Shown: piece by piece, positions 36,141-44,963 of the stretch
Numbering within the stretch: position 1 is the first letter of the stretch
Layout: every line of letters begins with the position of its first letter
DNA from: CAG-411 sp963643465
GTDB taxonomy: Bacteria > Bacillota > Clostridia > Lachnospirales > Lachnospiraceae
DNA length: 64,000 nt
Direction of reading: 5' to 3'
NCBI GenBank assembly: GCA_963643465.1
Contig: CAVIJT010000016.1
Coordinates: forward strand, 6,710 to 70,709
Translations under genes and position numbers: made by a program
Notes under the pieces: model-generated
Told to the model about the DNA's origin: nothing
What the model saw: only the letters and a program-made list of their open reading frames with translations
Database searches by the model: none

Positions 36141-36225
36141 ACCCATCCCTCTCTCTACAAAAAATCTATCTGTTATTTCGACATTCTTTCATACTTTTAT
36201 TATGTTGCCAGACTATATTTTCCAA

Positions 36226-36891
36226 CTATTCCATACCAAAAGCCCGACGAAATTTCTGTTCTCTCTGGGCAAAGTCTTCATAAAAAGAATTTTCTTTATA
36301 TGGATTCCCATAAAAAAACTGTAATACCGTAGTGGACATCTGATTTGCATGTTCCATTCCATTGTCTAAAAGCCACTGCTCCACATCTTTTTGCAAGAAA
36401 TGCCATCTACGCACAAACTCTTCATATTTAGAAAATTCTGGTGTATCCACCCATTTGCTGACCTTGACCTTCGTTCGATTCTTCATGCTGCATTCATGCA
36501 CTTGCAAAAAATAAGAAAAATCCCCATTCTCATAATATCTGCCAAGTGGAAATAATCGGCATATTCCCGGTCGAAAAGCATGGATACTGCATCTTCCCTG
36601 CTCATTTAAAAAGACGCATCCATTGTCTTTGCTTCTCATACTAAGACTTGGAAGTACAATGGTATCCACTACCGTCAGTTCAATCTTTCCTGTATTCACC
36701 AATTCTTCAAAATTCTCCAAAAGCCCCTGACTCATCCGGTGAATATCAAGCGGGTCTAATTGAACCGTATTTCCCATTCCTTTGCAACAATCCGAACACC
36801 CTTTGCAATCCATGCAACCTGCCCGAACCATATCATTTTTCCCATATAAACGTCCGTCTGAAATCTCTTCTAATGTGCCTTCTCTTTTCAT
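36226..36891 (-). CDS. YkgJ-type cysteine-cluster protein
   Basis: The protein is 221 residues. It contains CMDCKGCSDCCKGMG, a dense Cys motif, then CVFLNEQGRCSIHAFRPGICRLFPLGRYY, which is the UPF0153/YkgJ signature thought to bind iron-sulfur or zinc. The function of this family is unknown. It overlaps the lgt gene by four bases (ATGA), so the two are co-translated; this neighbourhood is unusual and may tie it to lipoprotein or membrane metabolism. Confidence 0.85.
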   Translation of the reverse strand: MKREGTLEEISDGRLYGKNDMVRAGCMDCKGCSDCCKGMGNTVQLDPLDIHRMSQGLLENFEELVNTGKIELTVVDTIVLPSLSMRSKDNGCVFLNEQGRCSIHAFRPGICRLFPLGRYYENGDFSYFLQVHECSMKNRTKVKVSKWVDTPEFSKYEEFVRRWHFLQKDVEQWLLDNGMEHANQMSTTVLQFFYGNPYKENSFYEDFAQREQKFRRAFGME

Positions 36892-37796
36892 GCAAGGTCA
36901 TCCTCTTCCTCAACTATATCCTCTTCTTCTGTCTGCTGATCTTCTTCATAATTCTCTGGTTTATCCTCTAGCTCAGACTCTTCCTTTGCATCTTCTGCAT
37001 CAAACACTTCCTCATCTTCCATGTCTTCGTCAGATTCTTCTATTTGCGATTGTCCTCTCTTTGCAAATATGACATATAACAATACTCCACCAAAGAATAG
37101 AACAATAGCAATCACCTGAGAAACCGAAAATACACCAATGCTTCCTCTTTCCTCATCTCCACGTAAAAATTCAATAAAAAATCTTCCAGCACTATAAAGC
37201 ATTAAATAGAGGGCTCCCACTGTTCCTTTTGCTTCTTTCCGCTTTGCATAAAGTAATAACACAACAAATATAATCAAATCTCCCACACAGGAAATTAACT
37301 GAGTAGGAATAAGTGACACCCCAGTAGGCGCAAAATCAGATGTATGGTAAGTAAAACCAATTGGTAAATCTGTCTCACTACCATAACAACATCCTGCAAA
37401 GAAGCATCCAATTCTTCCAATTCCCTGTGCCAATGCCACCTGTGGCATTACCAAATCAAAATATGGAAGAAATTCTTTCTTTGTAACCTTAAAATAAATA
37501 ACATTTGCCAACACTCCACCAATAATTCCACCATACACTACATATCCATTGGAAAAATTCCACAAAATAGATGGATCCTCCACAATATCCGGAAGGACTG
37601 TAAGGTAAAACAACAATCTTGTTCCAATAAACCCTCCAATGAGAGACATGGTTAAAATAGTGTAAATCAAGTCCTCATTTAACTGATTCTTCTTGGCACG
37701 ATATGCAGATATAATCACTGCCGCACACAATCCCAATGCAACCATAATTCCATAAACATGAATATGAACAATTCCTATGTCAATATTATTTGGCAT
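36888..37796 (-). CDS. lgt: Prolipoprotein diacylglyceryl transferase
   Basis: The protein is 302 residues with seven membrane spans. The Lgt signature region reads GRIGCFFAGCCYGSETD in place of the usual GRIGNF type, and RFFIEFLRGDEERG carries the essential Arg. Lgt attaches diacylglycerol to the lipobox Cys of exported lipoproteins such as those encoded at 12695 and 55925. The last 60 residues form a strongly acidic cytoplasmic tail (EDEEVFDAEDAKEESELED), which is not needed for known Lgt activity. The Cys-rich signature is seen in many Clostridia. It overlaps the YkgJ-type gene downstream. Confidence 0.9.
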   Translation of the reverse strand: MPNNIDIGIVHIHVYGIMVALGLCAAVIISAYRAKKNQLNEDLIYTILTMSLIGGFIGTRLLFYLTVLPDIVEDPSILWNFSNGYVVYGGIIGGVLANVIYFKVTKKEFLPYFDLVMPQVALAQGIGRIGCFFAGCCYGSETDLPIGFTYHTSDFAPTGVSLIPTQLISCVGDLIIFVVLLLYAKRKEAKGTVGALYLMLYSAGRFFIEFLRGDEERGSIGVFSVSQVIAIVLFFGGVLLYVIFAKRGQSQIEESDEDMEDEEVFDAEDAKEESELEDKPENYEEDQQTEEEDIVEEEDDLA

Positions 37797-37824
37797 CTCC
37801 TTCTCCTCCTGTTATTCTTCTATT

Positions 37825-38133
37825 CTACTGCATATATGGCTGAAGCTGCTCATAAATCTGCTGCAATTCTTCATCATACATACCACTTTTTATAGCGGCA
37901 CTCCCCACATGTACAACTGTAGCAGTAATAAGTACAGCTAATACGGAAGTAATAACCCCCACAATTGCCGCCCGTTTTCCTTCCATTTTATCTATCAGTG
38001 CAAATGCGCCATACACTAACCCTATGATACCTAGAATTCCACCATAAAACAAAGACGTAAGCAACCCCAAAATACCAAAGGTCAGAGAAATTTTTGCAAA
38101 TTTTGAAATTTTATTGTCCATTTTATTCTCCAT
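37825..38133 (-). CDS. Small membrane protein, DUF4190-like
   Basis: The protein is 102 residues with two glycine-rich membrane spans (ISLTFGILGLLTSLFYGGILGIIGLVYGAF and RAAIVGVITSVLAVLITATVV), a pattern seen in DUF4190-type proteins. AAGGAGG precedes the ATG. It lies 29 bases upstream of lgt and may be co-transcribed. Function is unknown. Confidence 0.7.
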   Translation of the reverse strand: MENKMDNKISKFAKISLTFGILGLLTSLFYGGILGIIGLVYGAFALIDKMEGKRAAIVGVITSVLAVLITATVVHVGSAAIKSGMYDEELQQIYEQLQPYMQ

Positions 38134-38352
38134 TTTCTCCTCCTTACACTTCTTCCTTTATAGCATAAATTCCCTCAAAAAGCAATGTCGCATTTCTTTT
38201 TGTGATGCCAAAATCAAAATATCACAAATTGAATGCTTTCATTTTTTTGCCATTTGTGCTATGGACATGAATTTTAATTTCAATTATACTTTTATAAGGA
38301 ATTCTTTTGGATTATTATATACCAAAAGGAGCAGGAAGAAAGGGGAACAGGA

Positions 38353-39639
38353 ATGAACAAGAAAGATATCAACGAATTAAAAAAACGATTCACTAAAAAC
38401 GGCTGTAGCTTTACCAAACTGTCTGGTTGCTATGTAGATGGTGAAAAAAACAAAATTGTAAATATCAGTGAAACTTTTCTAAATTTAGACGAAGAAGATA
38501 TGTTCAAATATTTGGATATTGCAAAGAAAACTTTATCTGGAAATGTAAACAACAACTTATTAGAGCTTTCTTTTCCAAGAGAGGAAGAGGAAGCCGGTGG
38601 AAAACAACAGTTTCTTATGGGTCTTAGAGAAAGCAAATTAAAAAATCAAGATTTGATAGATGTATGTTTTGACCGTATTATTGAAACTTACGAATATCCA
38701 GGCAATTATCTAATCTTATTATTCCATGATGTATACGATGTTATGACAAAAACAAGCGATAACCAAGAAGTTGATGAATCCGAGGAAGTGTATGAATATC
38801 TGTTGTGTTCCATTTGCCCCGTTACTTTATCAAAAGCCGCACTTGGATACCGAGAAGAGGAACGTCGCATTGGTTCTCGCATCCGTGATTGGGTCGTAGG
38901 TGCTCCCGAAACAGGATTTGTTTTCCCTGCATTTAGTGAACGCAGCACAGATATCCACTCTGCCATTTTCTATACCAAAAACACAAAAGAACCACACAGA
39001 GAAATGATGGAAGACTTTCTTGGATGTCCAGCTAAACGAACTGCTACCATCCAAAAAACAGTTTTTGAAAATCTGGTGCAAAATGCCATTGACGAAAATC
39101 CTGAGGCAAGCGAAGCAACACTAATGGATATTCAAAGTGACCTTCATGAATTGGTAGAGCAACAAGAGGCGGAAGGAAAAGAAGAAGAGTTAATCTTACA
39201 TACGAATTTGCTGCAAAATGTCATGATGGACAACGGCGTTCCTGAACCAGTCGTCCACAGCATTGAAAAAGCATACGAAGAGGAATTTTCCAATGAACCA
39301 CCTGCCATAGAATCACTGGTAGATAAAAAAACTATGGAAGCCAACGCAAAACTTCGTCAACAACAAGCACTTGCAAAAGAAGTGGAGGCTTTAAAAACTA
39401 CCATTCAAGAAAAAAATGCTGTAATTGAAGAAAAAGAAGCTATCATTGAGCAAAAAGATTTAGATTTACTTTCTGCCAAAACCATTTCAACTGCTGACAG
39501 CGGTGATGTGGTTCTTCAAGTAGCACCTGAAAAATTAGACCAAATCTCTTCTCAAATTATTGAAGGAAGAACCTGCCTTGTCATTCCAGTGGAAGGAAAC
39601 GAACACATTGTAGTAAATGGCGAGGATTTTGAAGAATAA
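38353..39639 (+). CDS. DUF4317-family protein
   Basis: The protein is 428 residues, soluble and acidic. The start MNKKDINELKKRFTKN and later segments (VDGEKNKIVNISETFLNL, FPAFSERSTDIHSAIFYTK) resemble DUF4317, a family found in many Firmicutes with no known role. A coiled coil covers about residues 315-375 (Gln/Glu/Lys-rich) and a short beta-rich end follows. AAAGGGGA precedes the ATG. It is a single gene with a strong terminator. Confidence 0.8.
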   Translation: MNKKDINELKKRFTKNGCSFTKLSGCYVDGEKNKIVNISETFLNLDEEDMFKYLDIAKKTLSGNVNNNLLELSFPREEEEAGGKQQFLMGLRESKLKNQDLIDVCFDRIIETYEYPGNYLILLFHDVYDVMTKTSDNQEVDESEEVYEYLLCSICPVTLSKAALGYREEERRIGSRIRDWVVGAPETGFVFPAFSERSTDIHSAIFYTKNTKEPHREMMEDFLGCPAKRTATIQKTVFENLVQNAIDENPEASEATLMDIQSDLHELVEQQEAEGKEEELILHTNLLQNVMMDNGVPEPVVHSIEKAYEEEFSNEPPAIESLVDKKTMEANAKLRQQQALAKEVEALKTTIQEKNAVIEEKEAIIEQKDLDLLSAKTISTADSGDVVLQVAPEKLDQISSQIIEGRTCLVIPVEGNEHIVVNGEDFEE

Positions 39640-39649
39640 ATTAATACAA

Positions 39650-39694
39650 AAAGAACTTTTTGCATGGCTATCTACCTGCAAAAAGTTCTTTTTT
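39650..39694 (+). terminator. Terminator of the DUF4317-type gene
   Basis: AAAGAACTTTTTGCA and TGCAAAAAGTTCTTT form a perfect stem followed by T residues. Confidence 0.9.
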
Positions 39695-39775
39695 ATGTAA
39701 TCTATGTGACTTTTCTTTTCATACAATCCCTTACCAAGAAATCACCTTTACGTCTAGTAGAACAAACTCAGATGT

Positions 39776-41857
39776 TTAACTTGGAGAATATGCAGTCTTT
39801 TTTCCTGCCTTATAAAAGGCACGAACAGAATATTTCTTAATACGAATCGGTTTTCCATTGCTGGCAAACATCCGCTTAATCTTTCGACTGGAAATACTCA
39901 CAGAATTCTTTTTCTTAGAAACTGTAGCACATCGTTTTGTCATAGTCTTTCCATTGCAATGAGCCTTAATATACACGCTGTAGCCCGTACAATTAGACAC
40001 CTTTTTCCATTTAACCACTAATTTTTGTGTGCTGGTGTGATAGCTTCCTGTTGTTCCTGTCACTTTATCAATCAAATACTTAGACGCCACATAAGATTTA
40101 TCTGATTGATACACGTTGCCACTTGCCGCATCTGTTGTTCTTGCCACCACATAAAAATAGATTTTTTTGCCATTATATGCCTTTGACACAGACACCGAAG
40201 TAGTATTGGTTGTCCCATCTACTGTCTTTACCAGACTATAATTTTTCTGGTCGCTAGAACAATAAATCGCATATTCTTTGGCTGGCAGCGAACTTGAAAA
40301 TTTCCACTGCAATTGAAAATTCAATCCTTTGGCTGAAATCTTTGTAATAGCTGGTCTGCTGGAAGAAAATTCTCCATACACATTTTGCGTTGCTGTAGGT
40401 TCTGGTGTTGTCACTTCAGAGGGCTGCTGGGTAGTTGCTGGTGTTTCCACTCCACCAACGGGTGCCGTTCCCACTGGAGATATAGACGGCTGTTCCGAAG
40501 CTGCAATTGCTGTTGTAGTTACCGTAGCGGTTCCAGAAACCTCTGTTGGCAACTCCAAAGTTGCACTTGGTGTTTCCGTTACAGATGGTACATAAGACTG
40601 CACTGGTGCTGTTGTTTCTGGATTTTGTGTAACAGTCGGCTGCTGCGTGATATCTGAACTTCCCGGTCTCACCGTTGGATAAACCTTTGTATCAATTTCT
40701 TTTGTTCCTTCTATATAAATCTGATTCTCTTTTACCGCCAATGAAAAATCTCTGTCATAAGACTGGTATAATGCAGCAGAATCAAGAAGAGAAATATCCT
40801 CTGATACGGCAGTAACCAGCGGTTGCTCTGTAGTAAATCCGTATATGTTAATCTTTGCATAAGGATTCGTGGTAGACGCTGATAAACTTCCCATCTGCAC
40901 TAACGGCGCTCCCTCACGCACTATAATAAATGAATTATCATCTAAATATGGTTTTCCACCAATATAAAAATTGCTTCCTGTTCGGGTAGTACACCTTCCG
41001 CTCTGAATATTTCCACCTAGTAGATAAATTGCTCCACCATATGGGTCCAAAGCGTAAGTCCTATTGTTTGCTACTATTCCTCCATTCATGGTAAAAGATG
41101 CACTAGAACCAGTGGTATAAACACCAATATCACATCCAGTTACCAAACCGCCGGTCATGGTACAAGTTCCATAGCATTGAATCCCATAATAAGAAATATT
41201 AGAAATAATGCCACCTGTAATTTTACAGTTAGTAGAATTTGCGCCTACGCCAACACCATAATAGTTGCAATCAGAAATCATTCCACCTGCAATTATCCCT
41301 TCACCATTAATAAGAATTCCATTATATCCACAATCATGGATATAACCCCCATTCATATTGAGCTTTGAACCTTTACGTGCAACAACTCCCGTTCCATTCG
41401 GGCAGGAAATATCTGCATTTTCAATATTAATATTTCCCTCAACCGTAATGAGATTCAACGCTTCGCTCAAATTCGAACCATCTATTATAATAGCATCTGT
41501 ATCCTTAGAACCTAATGTAAGGCTGGCTTCTTCTTTTACATAAATCAAATGATCGTTATGTTTTACACTGGTAATCTTATTGTCCATACCAGTTTCCTGT
41601 AATAGTGTAAGATCAACCCCCTTTGGAATCGTTACCGTTTCCGTCAATACAATAGAGTTAGATAACACATAGGTTCCCCCTATGGCAGTTGCTTCTATTA
41701 AATCATTATAACTGCTAATGTACCCCGTGACCGCTGCGTATGCCGTATGCCCTTTTTGCAATGTTTCCGTTTTTGACAGAAAACCTTCCGGCACCCCAGA
41801 TGCCATCAATACAACAGCCATAGAACATGCAAGCATCCTTGACATCCTTCGTTTCAT
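39776..41857 (-). CDS. Secreted right-handed beta-helix protein with Thr/Pro linker and Fn3-like tail
   Basis: The protein is 693 residues. After a signal peptide (residues 1-40, ending near TAYAA) there is a parallel beta-helix of about 250 residues with repeated NGG-type turns (LNMNGGYIHDCGYNGI, AGGMISDCNYYGV, TMTGGLVTGCDIGV). A Ser/Thr/Pro linker follows (about 395-500), then two Fn3-like modules; the last is strongly basic (KKKNSVSISSRKIKR). Beta-helices of this type bind or cleave carbohydrates, but no catalytic residues can be picked out. The C-terminal module resembles those of the proteins encoded at 44964 and 47301. GAAAGGATG precedes the ATG, and a good promoter lies at 41911-41939. 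Confidence 0.85.
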   Translation of the reverse strand: MKRRMSRMLACSMAVVLMASGVPEGFLSKTETLQKGHTAYAAVTGYISSYNDLIEATAIGGTYVLSNSIVLTETVTIPKGVDLTLLQETGMDNKITSVKHNDHLIYVKEEASLTLGSKDTDAIIIDGSNLSEALNLITVEGNINIENADISCPNGTGVVARKGSKLNMNGGYIHDCGYNGILINGEGIIAGGMISDCNYYGVGVGANSTNCKITGGIISNISYYGIQCYGTCTMTGGLVTGCDIGVYTTGSSASFTMNGGIVANNRTYALDPYGGAIYLLGGNIQSGRCTTRTGSNFYIGGKPYLDDNSFIIVREGAPLVQMGSLSASTTNPYAKINIYGFTTEQPLVTAVSEDISLLDSAALYQSYDRDFSLAVKENQIYIEGTKEIDTKVYPTVRPGSSDITQQPTVTQNPETTAPVQSYVPSVTETPSATLELPTEVSGTATVTTTAIAASEQPSISPVGTAPVGGVETPATTQQPSEVTTPEPTATQNVYGEFSSSRPAITKISAKGLNFQLQWKFSSSLPAKEYAIYCSSDQKNYSLVKTVDGTTNTTSVSVSKAYNGKKIYFYVVARTTDAASGNVYQSDKSYVASKYLIDKVTGTTGSYHTSTQKLVVKWKKVSNCTGYSVYIKAHCNGKTMTKRCATVSKKKNSVSISSRKIKRMFASNGKPIRIKKYSVRAFYKAGKKTAYSPS

Positions 41858-41910
41858 TTGCTATCATCCTTTCTCGTTTTGTAAATCCCCAATCATAAGA
41901 AAACACGTTC

Positions 41911-41939
41911 ATTCTAATATATATTTACAAATTATGCAA
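41911..41939 (-). promoter_or_regulatory. Sigma-A promoter of the beta-helix protein gene
   Basis: On the minus strand TTGCAT (41939-41934) is separated by 17 bases from TAGAAT (41916-41911), about 54 bases before the ATG at 41857. Confidence 0.6.
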
Positions 41940-42062
41940 GTTTTGTTTCCCATTTTCCATCCCCATAAAACGGGGCAACTCTTACCTAACTGGGCTTTTG
42001 CTACCAAAAGGTGTATAATAAGTAATGATCAAACACTTTTTTAAGAAATAAGGAGGCAACTT

Positions 42063-42533
42063 ATGACGATTGCAGAACAACTTGTTGCACAACTCATTGA
42101 AAAAGGATATCACATTTCCTGCGCAGAATCTTGTACGGGCGGAAAATTAACTGGTGCCATTGTAGATGTGGCAGATGCGTCCAAAATATTAAATGCCAGT
42201 ATCGTAACTTACTCAAACGAGGCTAAAATGAAATATTTAGGTGTATCTAAGGAAACCTTAACTACCTATGGTGCCGTTAGTGAAGAAACCGCTTATGAAA
42301 TGGCAAAAGGCATTGCTAACATAAATGATGCTGAAATCGGCTTATCTATAACAGGAACTGCCGGACCCGGTGGAGGCTCTAAAGAAAAGCCAGTTGGTAC
42401 TGTTTGTTTTGGTTTTTCTGTATGCGGCAATGTAACTACCGTATGTAAACACTTTGGCGATTTAGGAAGAAATGCTGTGCGAGATGCGAGTGTTGCCTTT
42501 GCTTTGCAGCATACCCTTTCTCTACTGGCGTAA
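42063..42533 (+). CDS. pncC: Nicotinamide-nucleotide amidohydrolase (CinA C-terminal type)
   Basis: The protein is 156 residues, the CinA-C domain alone. It carries ISCAESCTGGKLTGAI with the catalytic Ser and ITGTAGPGGGSKEKPVGTV, both diagnostic. It deamidates NMN to recycle NAD precursors. AAGGAGG precedes the ATG. It lacks the N-terminal MoaB-like domain of full CinA, as is common. Confidence 0.93.
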   Translation: MTIAEQLVAQLIEKGYHISCAESCTGGKLTGAIVDVADASKILNASIVTYSNEAKMKYLGVSKETLTTYGAVSEETAYEMAKGIANINDAEIGLSITGTAGPGGGSKEKPVGTVCFGFSVCGNVTTVCKHFGDLGRNAVRDASVAFALQHTLSLLA

Positions 42534-42534
42534 A

Positions 42535-42574
42535 AAAAGGTTATAGGAAGTTTTCTAACTTTCTATAACCTTTT
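42535..42574. terminator. Bidirectional terminator between pncC and a sensor kinase gene
   Basis: AAAAGGTTATAG and CTATAACCTTTT form a perfect stem with an inner AAGT/ACTT pairing. A and T runs flank both sides, so it can work on both strands. Confidence 0.85.
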
Positions 42575-42593
42575 CTCTAAACCTATTTTTTAA

Positions 42594-44243
42594 TTAATGA
42601 ATCGCTACCCAGAACTCCACTCCCGGATGCTTATTATCACAACCGTAAGAAAATCCATGCATATCCAACATATATTTTACAATGGTAAGTCCTAAACCGG
42701 TACTACGAATTTTCCCTTTATTTTCTTTTTGTACCTGATGATAACCGTCCCATATTCGTTTGCGCTGGGCTTCTTCAATCTCTGGTCCATTGTTAAATAC
42801 TCGGAAGTATACTTTCTCTTTCTTTTTCTCAATTGTCACTTTCACGGTTCCATTCTTTGGTGCATGTTTAATAGCATTGCTAATCAAATTAGATACCACT
42901 TTGTGCATACAAGATAAATCTCCCATAAACAAAATTTCCTCTGGTTCTTCAATGACAACATCCACTTGTTTTTCTTCGTAAGCAGTTTCATACTGTTTTA
43001 TTACTGCATGTACCAGCTCCCCAAGAGAAATTTCCTCCGGTTCCATCTGATAGCCGCTAGTCTCCAGTCTGGACAATTCTAACATATCAAGAACCAGCCG
43101 ATCCATTTCTTTTGTTTCCTGTGTAATGGTCTGCACATACTCTTTCTGTCGTTCTCTATCTTCCTGTATACGCAATCCTTCACAATATCCCTGAATAATA
43201 CTGATTGGTGTTTTTAACTCATGTGCAATGGCACGAGTGAGCATTTTTTGACTCCAATCCATCTGATCTTGTTTCGCAAAAATAAAATGAATCACCGTAT
43301 ACAAAATGATGGCTGCCAAAATATAAAAAACAATTAACGAAATGTACACAGCCCACAACTGACTAATGGCTTTTTTTAATGGGTCCATGGTGTAGCTGTA
43401 TGTAACATTCGCTCCGTCTCCCACACTGCATACACCCGTTCTGGTAACTTCAAACACCGTATTTTTTTTTATGGTTTTTCCATTGCTTGCCCGTTCTTTT
43501 GCAAGAGCTGACATTTCTTTGTTCCCAAGAAAATATGCTTCACTCTCTACCGTTACTTTTTCCGGTAAAGGTTCACCTTTTTGATCCTTTATTTCCAGCA
43601 TCTTTTCCCAAGCCACCGTATATTCTAAATTATCTTGATCTGCTAAAATGCGGTTTCCTACCCCACTGTTCCAACGAACCTCTTGCTCCTGTGTCTTAGG
43701 AACCAACACTTGAATACGGGATGGAATCACATACATTCCATCATAATTTCCTTCCACATACAAAACCGCATCTTCCGTTGTGGTGTATAATTCTTGCAAA
43801 TCTTCTAATTCCACAGAAGATACATAGGTATCAAGAGAAAGAATATATTGACTTGTTTCTTCGTAAACGAAATCTCCATCTTGATCCGGCTCACTACTAT
43901 AGTAATGCAGAAACACATAGTTTCCGCTCTCCATTATGGTTTCTCCATAGGCTTCACAGTCATAATAGATACTAATATCCCCCTGATTTGTAGTATCGCA
44001 CATCTGTGAAATCTGAAGTGCCACCTGATAGGCTTGTTCTTCCTCTGTCAACGAGGAACGCTCTATCACTTTCATTTTTCGAATGGTGCCTGCTTCTAAT
44101 TTATCCAACTGTGCTGCATAGCTTCTCTTGATTACCCGCGCATTTAATCCTGTCATTCCCACAATACAGAATACAAAACACAGGCATAATATTGCTGCAA
44201 CCAGCGCATATAAACGCCTTCTATATGGATTTTTTTTCTTCAT
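42594..44243 (-). CDS. Sensor histidine kinase with large extracellular domain
   Basis: The protein is 549 residues. Two membrane spans (about 12-34 and 295-318) enclose an extracellular domain of about 260 residues. There is no clear HAMP. HisKA has AIAHELKTPISIIQGY (phosphorylated His), and the ATPase domain has N box NLISNAIKHA and G2 STGLGLTIVKY; the G1 box reads NNGPEI, with Asn where Asp is usual. It lies three bases after the partner regulator. The size of the sensor suggests it detects an envelope component or antimicrobial. Confidence 0.9.
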   Translation of the reverse strand: MKKKNPYRRRLYALVAAILCLCFVFCIVGMTGLNARVIKRSYAAQLDKLEAGTIRKMKVIERSSLTEEEQAYQVALQISQMCDTTNQGDISIYYDCEAYGETIMESGNYVFLHYYSSEPDQDGDFVYEETSQYILSLDTYVSSVELEDLQELYTTTEDAVLYVEGNYDGMYVIPSRIQVLVPKTQEQEVRWNSGVGNRILADQDNLEYTVAWEKMLEIKDQKGEPLPEKVTVESEAYFLGNKEMSALAKERASNGKTIKKNTVFEVTRTGVCSVGDGANVTYSYTMDPLKKAISQLWAVYISLIVFYILAAIILYTVIHFIFAKQDQMDWSQKMLTRAIAHELKTPISIIQGYCEGLRIQEDRERQKEYVQTITQETKEMDRLVLDMLELSRLETSGYQMEPEEISLGELVHAVIKQYETAYEEKQVDVVIEEPEEILFMGDLSCMHKVVSNLISNAIKHAPKNGTVKVTIEKKKEKVYFRVFNNGPEIEEAQRKRIWDGYHQVQKENKGKIRSTGLGLTIVKYMLDMHGFSYGCDNKHPGVEFWVAIH

Positions 44244-44246
44244 ACT

Positions 44247-44918
44247 TTAGGACTCCTTCCATATATATCCAGCTTTATATATGGTTTGAAGAGGTTCGGC
44301 AGCATCCCCTATGGTTTTTCGCAATTTTTTAATATGCGTATCTACGGTTCGATCATACCCAAAATACTCTTCCCCCCAAACCTTATCTAAAATCTGGTTT
44401 CGGCTTATTACCTGTTCCTTATTTTCTAGGAAAAATTTTAAGATTTCATACTCTTTGCTGGCAAGCACTACTTCTTTTCCCCCAATGATAGCCACTCTTT
44501 TAATGGTATCAAGCTCCAATGTAGCCGCCTTTAGTATTCCCTGTTTTGTTCCCACTCTTCCCTGATATCTTTTTATCATTGCCTCTGCCTTTGCATATAA
44601 TACATCCAGCGAAAATGGCTTTGTTACATAATCGTCAGCTCCACAAGCATACCCTTTTAATTTTGTTTCCTCATCGTATAAAGCAGTGAGAAACAAAATA
44701 GGTGCATCTGTATGTTCCCGAATTCTCTCGCAAGCCTCAAGACCATCCATCCCAGGCATCATAATGTCTAAAAATATCAAATCAAACGTCTGTTTTCGTA
44801 GCGAATCCAAGGCCTGCTGTCCATTTTCAGCCTCTGACACCTCATATCCTTTCAATTCAAAATAGTCTTTTATCAATGTACGAAGTTTCTTTTCATCTTC
44901 TGCTACAAGCAATTGCAT
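44247..44918 (-). CDS. OmpR/PhoB-family response regulator
   Basis: The protein is 223 residues. Asp51 (LIFLDIMMPG) is the phosphoacceptor, with ED at 7-8, the switch Thr (ILFLTALYDE) and Lys (YVTKPFS). The winged helix includes SKEYEILKFFLENKEQVIS and TVDTHIKKLRK. The ATG at 44918 is chosen because AAGG lies at a normal distance; the upstream TTG (44927) touches the ribosome site. The kinase gene follows. Confidence 0.92.
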   Translation of the reverse strand: MQLLVAEDEKKLRTLIKDYFELKGYEVSEAENGQQALDSLRKQTFDLIFLDIMMPGMDGLEACERIREHTDAPILFLTALYDEETKLKGYACGADDYVTKPFSLDVLYAKAEAMIKRYQGRVGTKQGILKAATLELDTIKRVAIIGGKEVVLASKEYEILKFFLENKEQVISRNQILDKVWGEEYFGYDRTVDTHIKKLRKTIGDAAEPLQTIYKAGYIWKES

Positions 44919-44963
44919 GTTCTTCAACCTTTCTGTTGTTTGATTACTATTCTCGGTAACACC

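Noticed and set aside
40385..40657. Cys/Arg-rich plus-strand frame
   Set aside because: It is antisense to the Thr/Pro linker of the beta-helix protein gene; the Cys richness comes from that composition.
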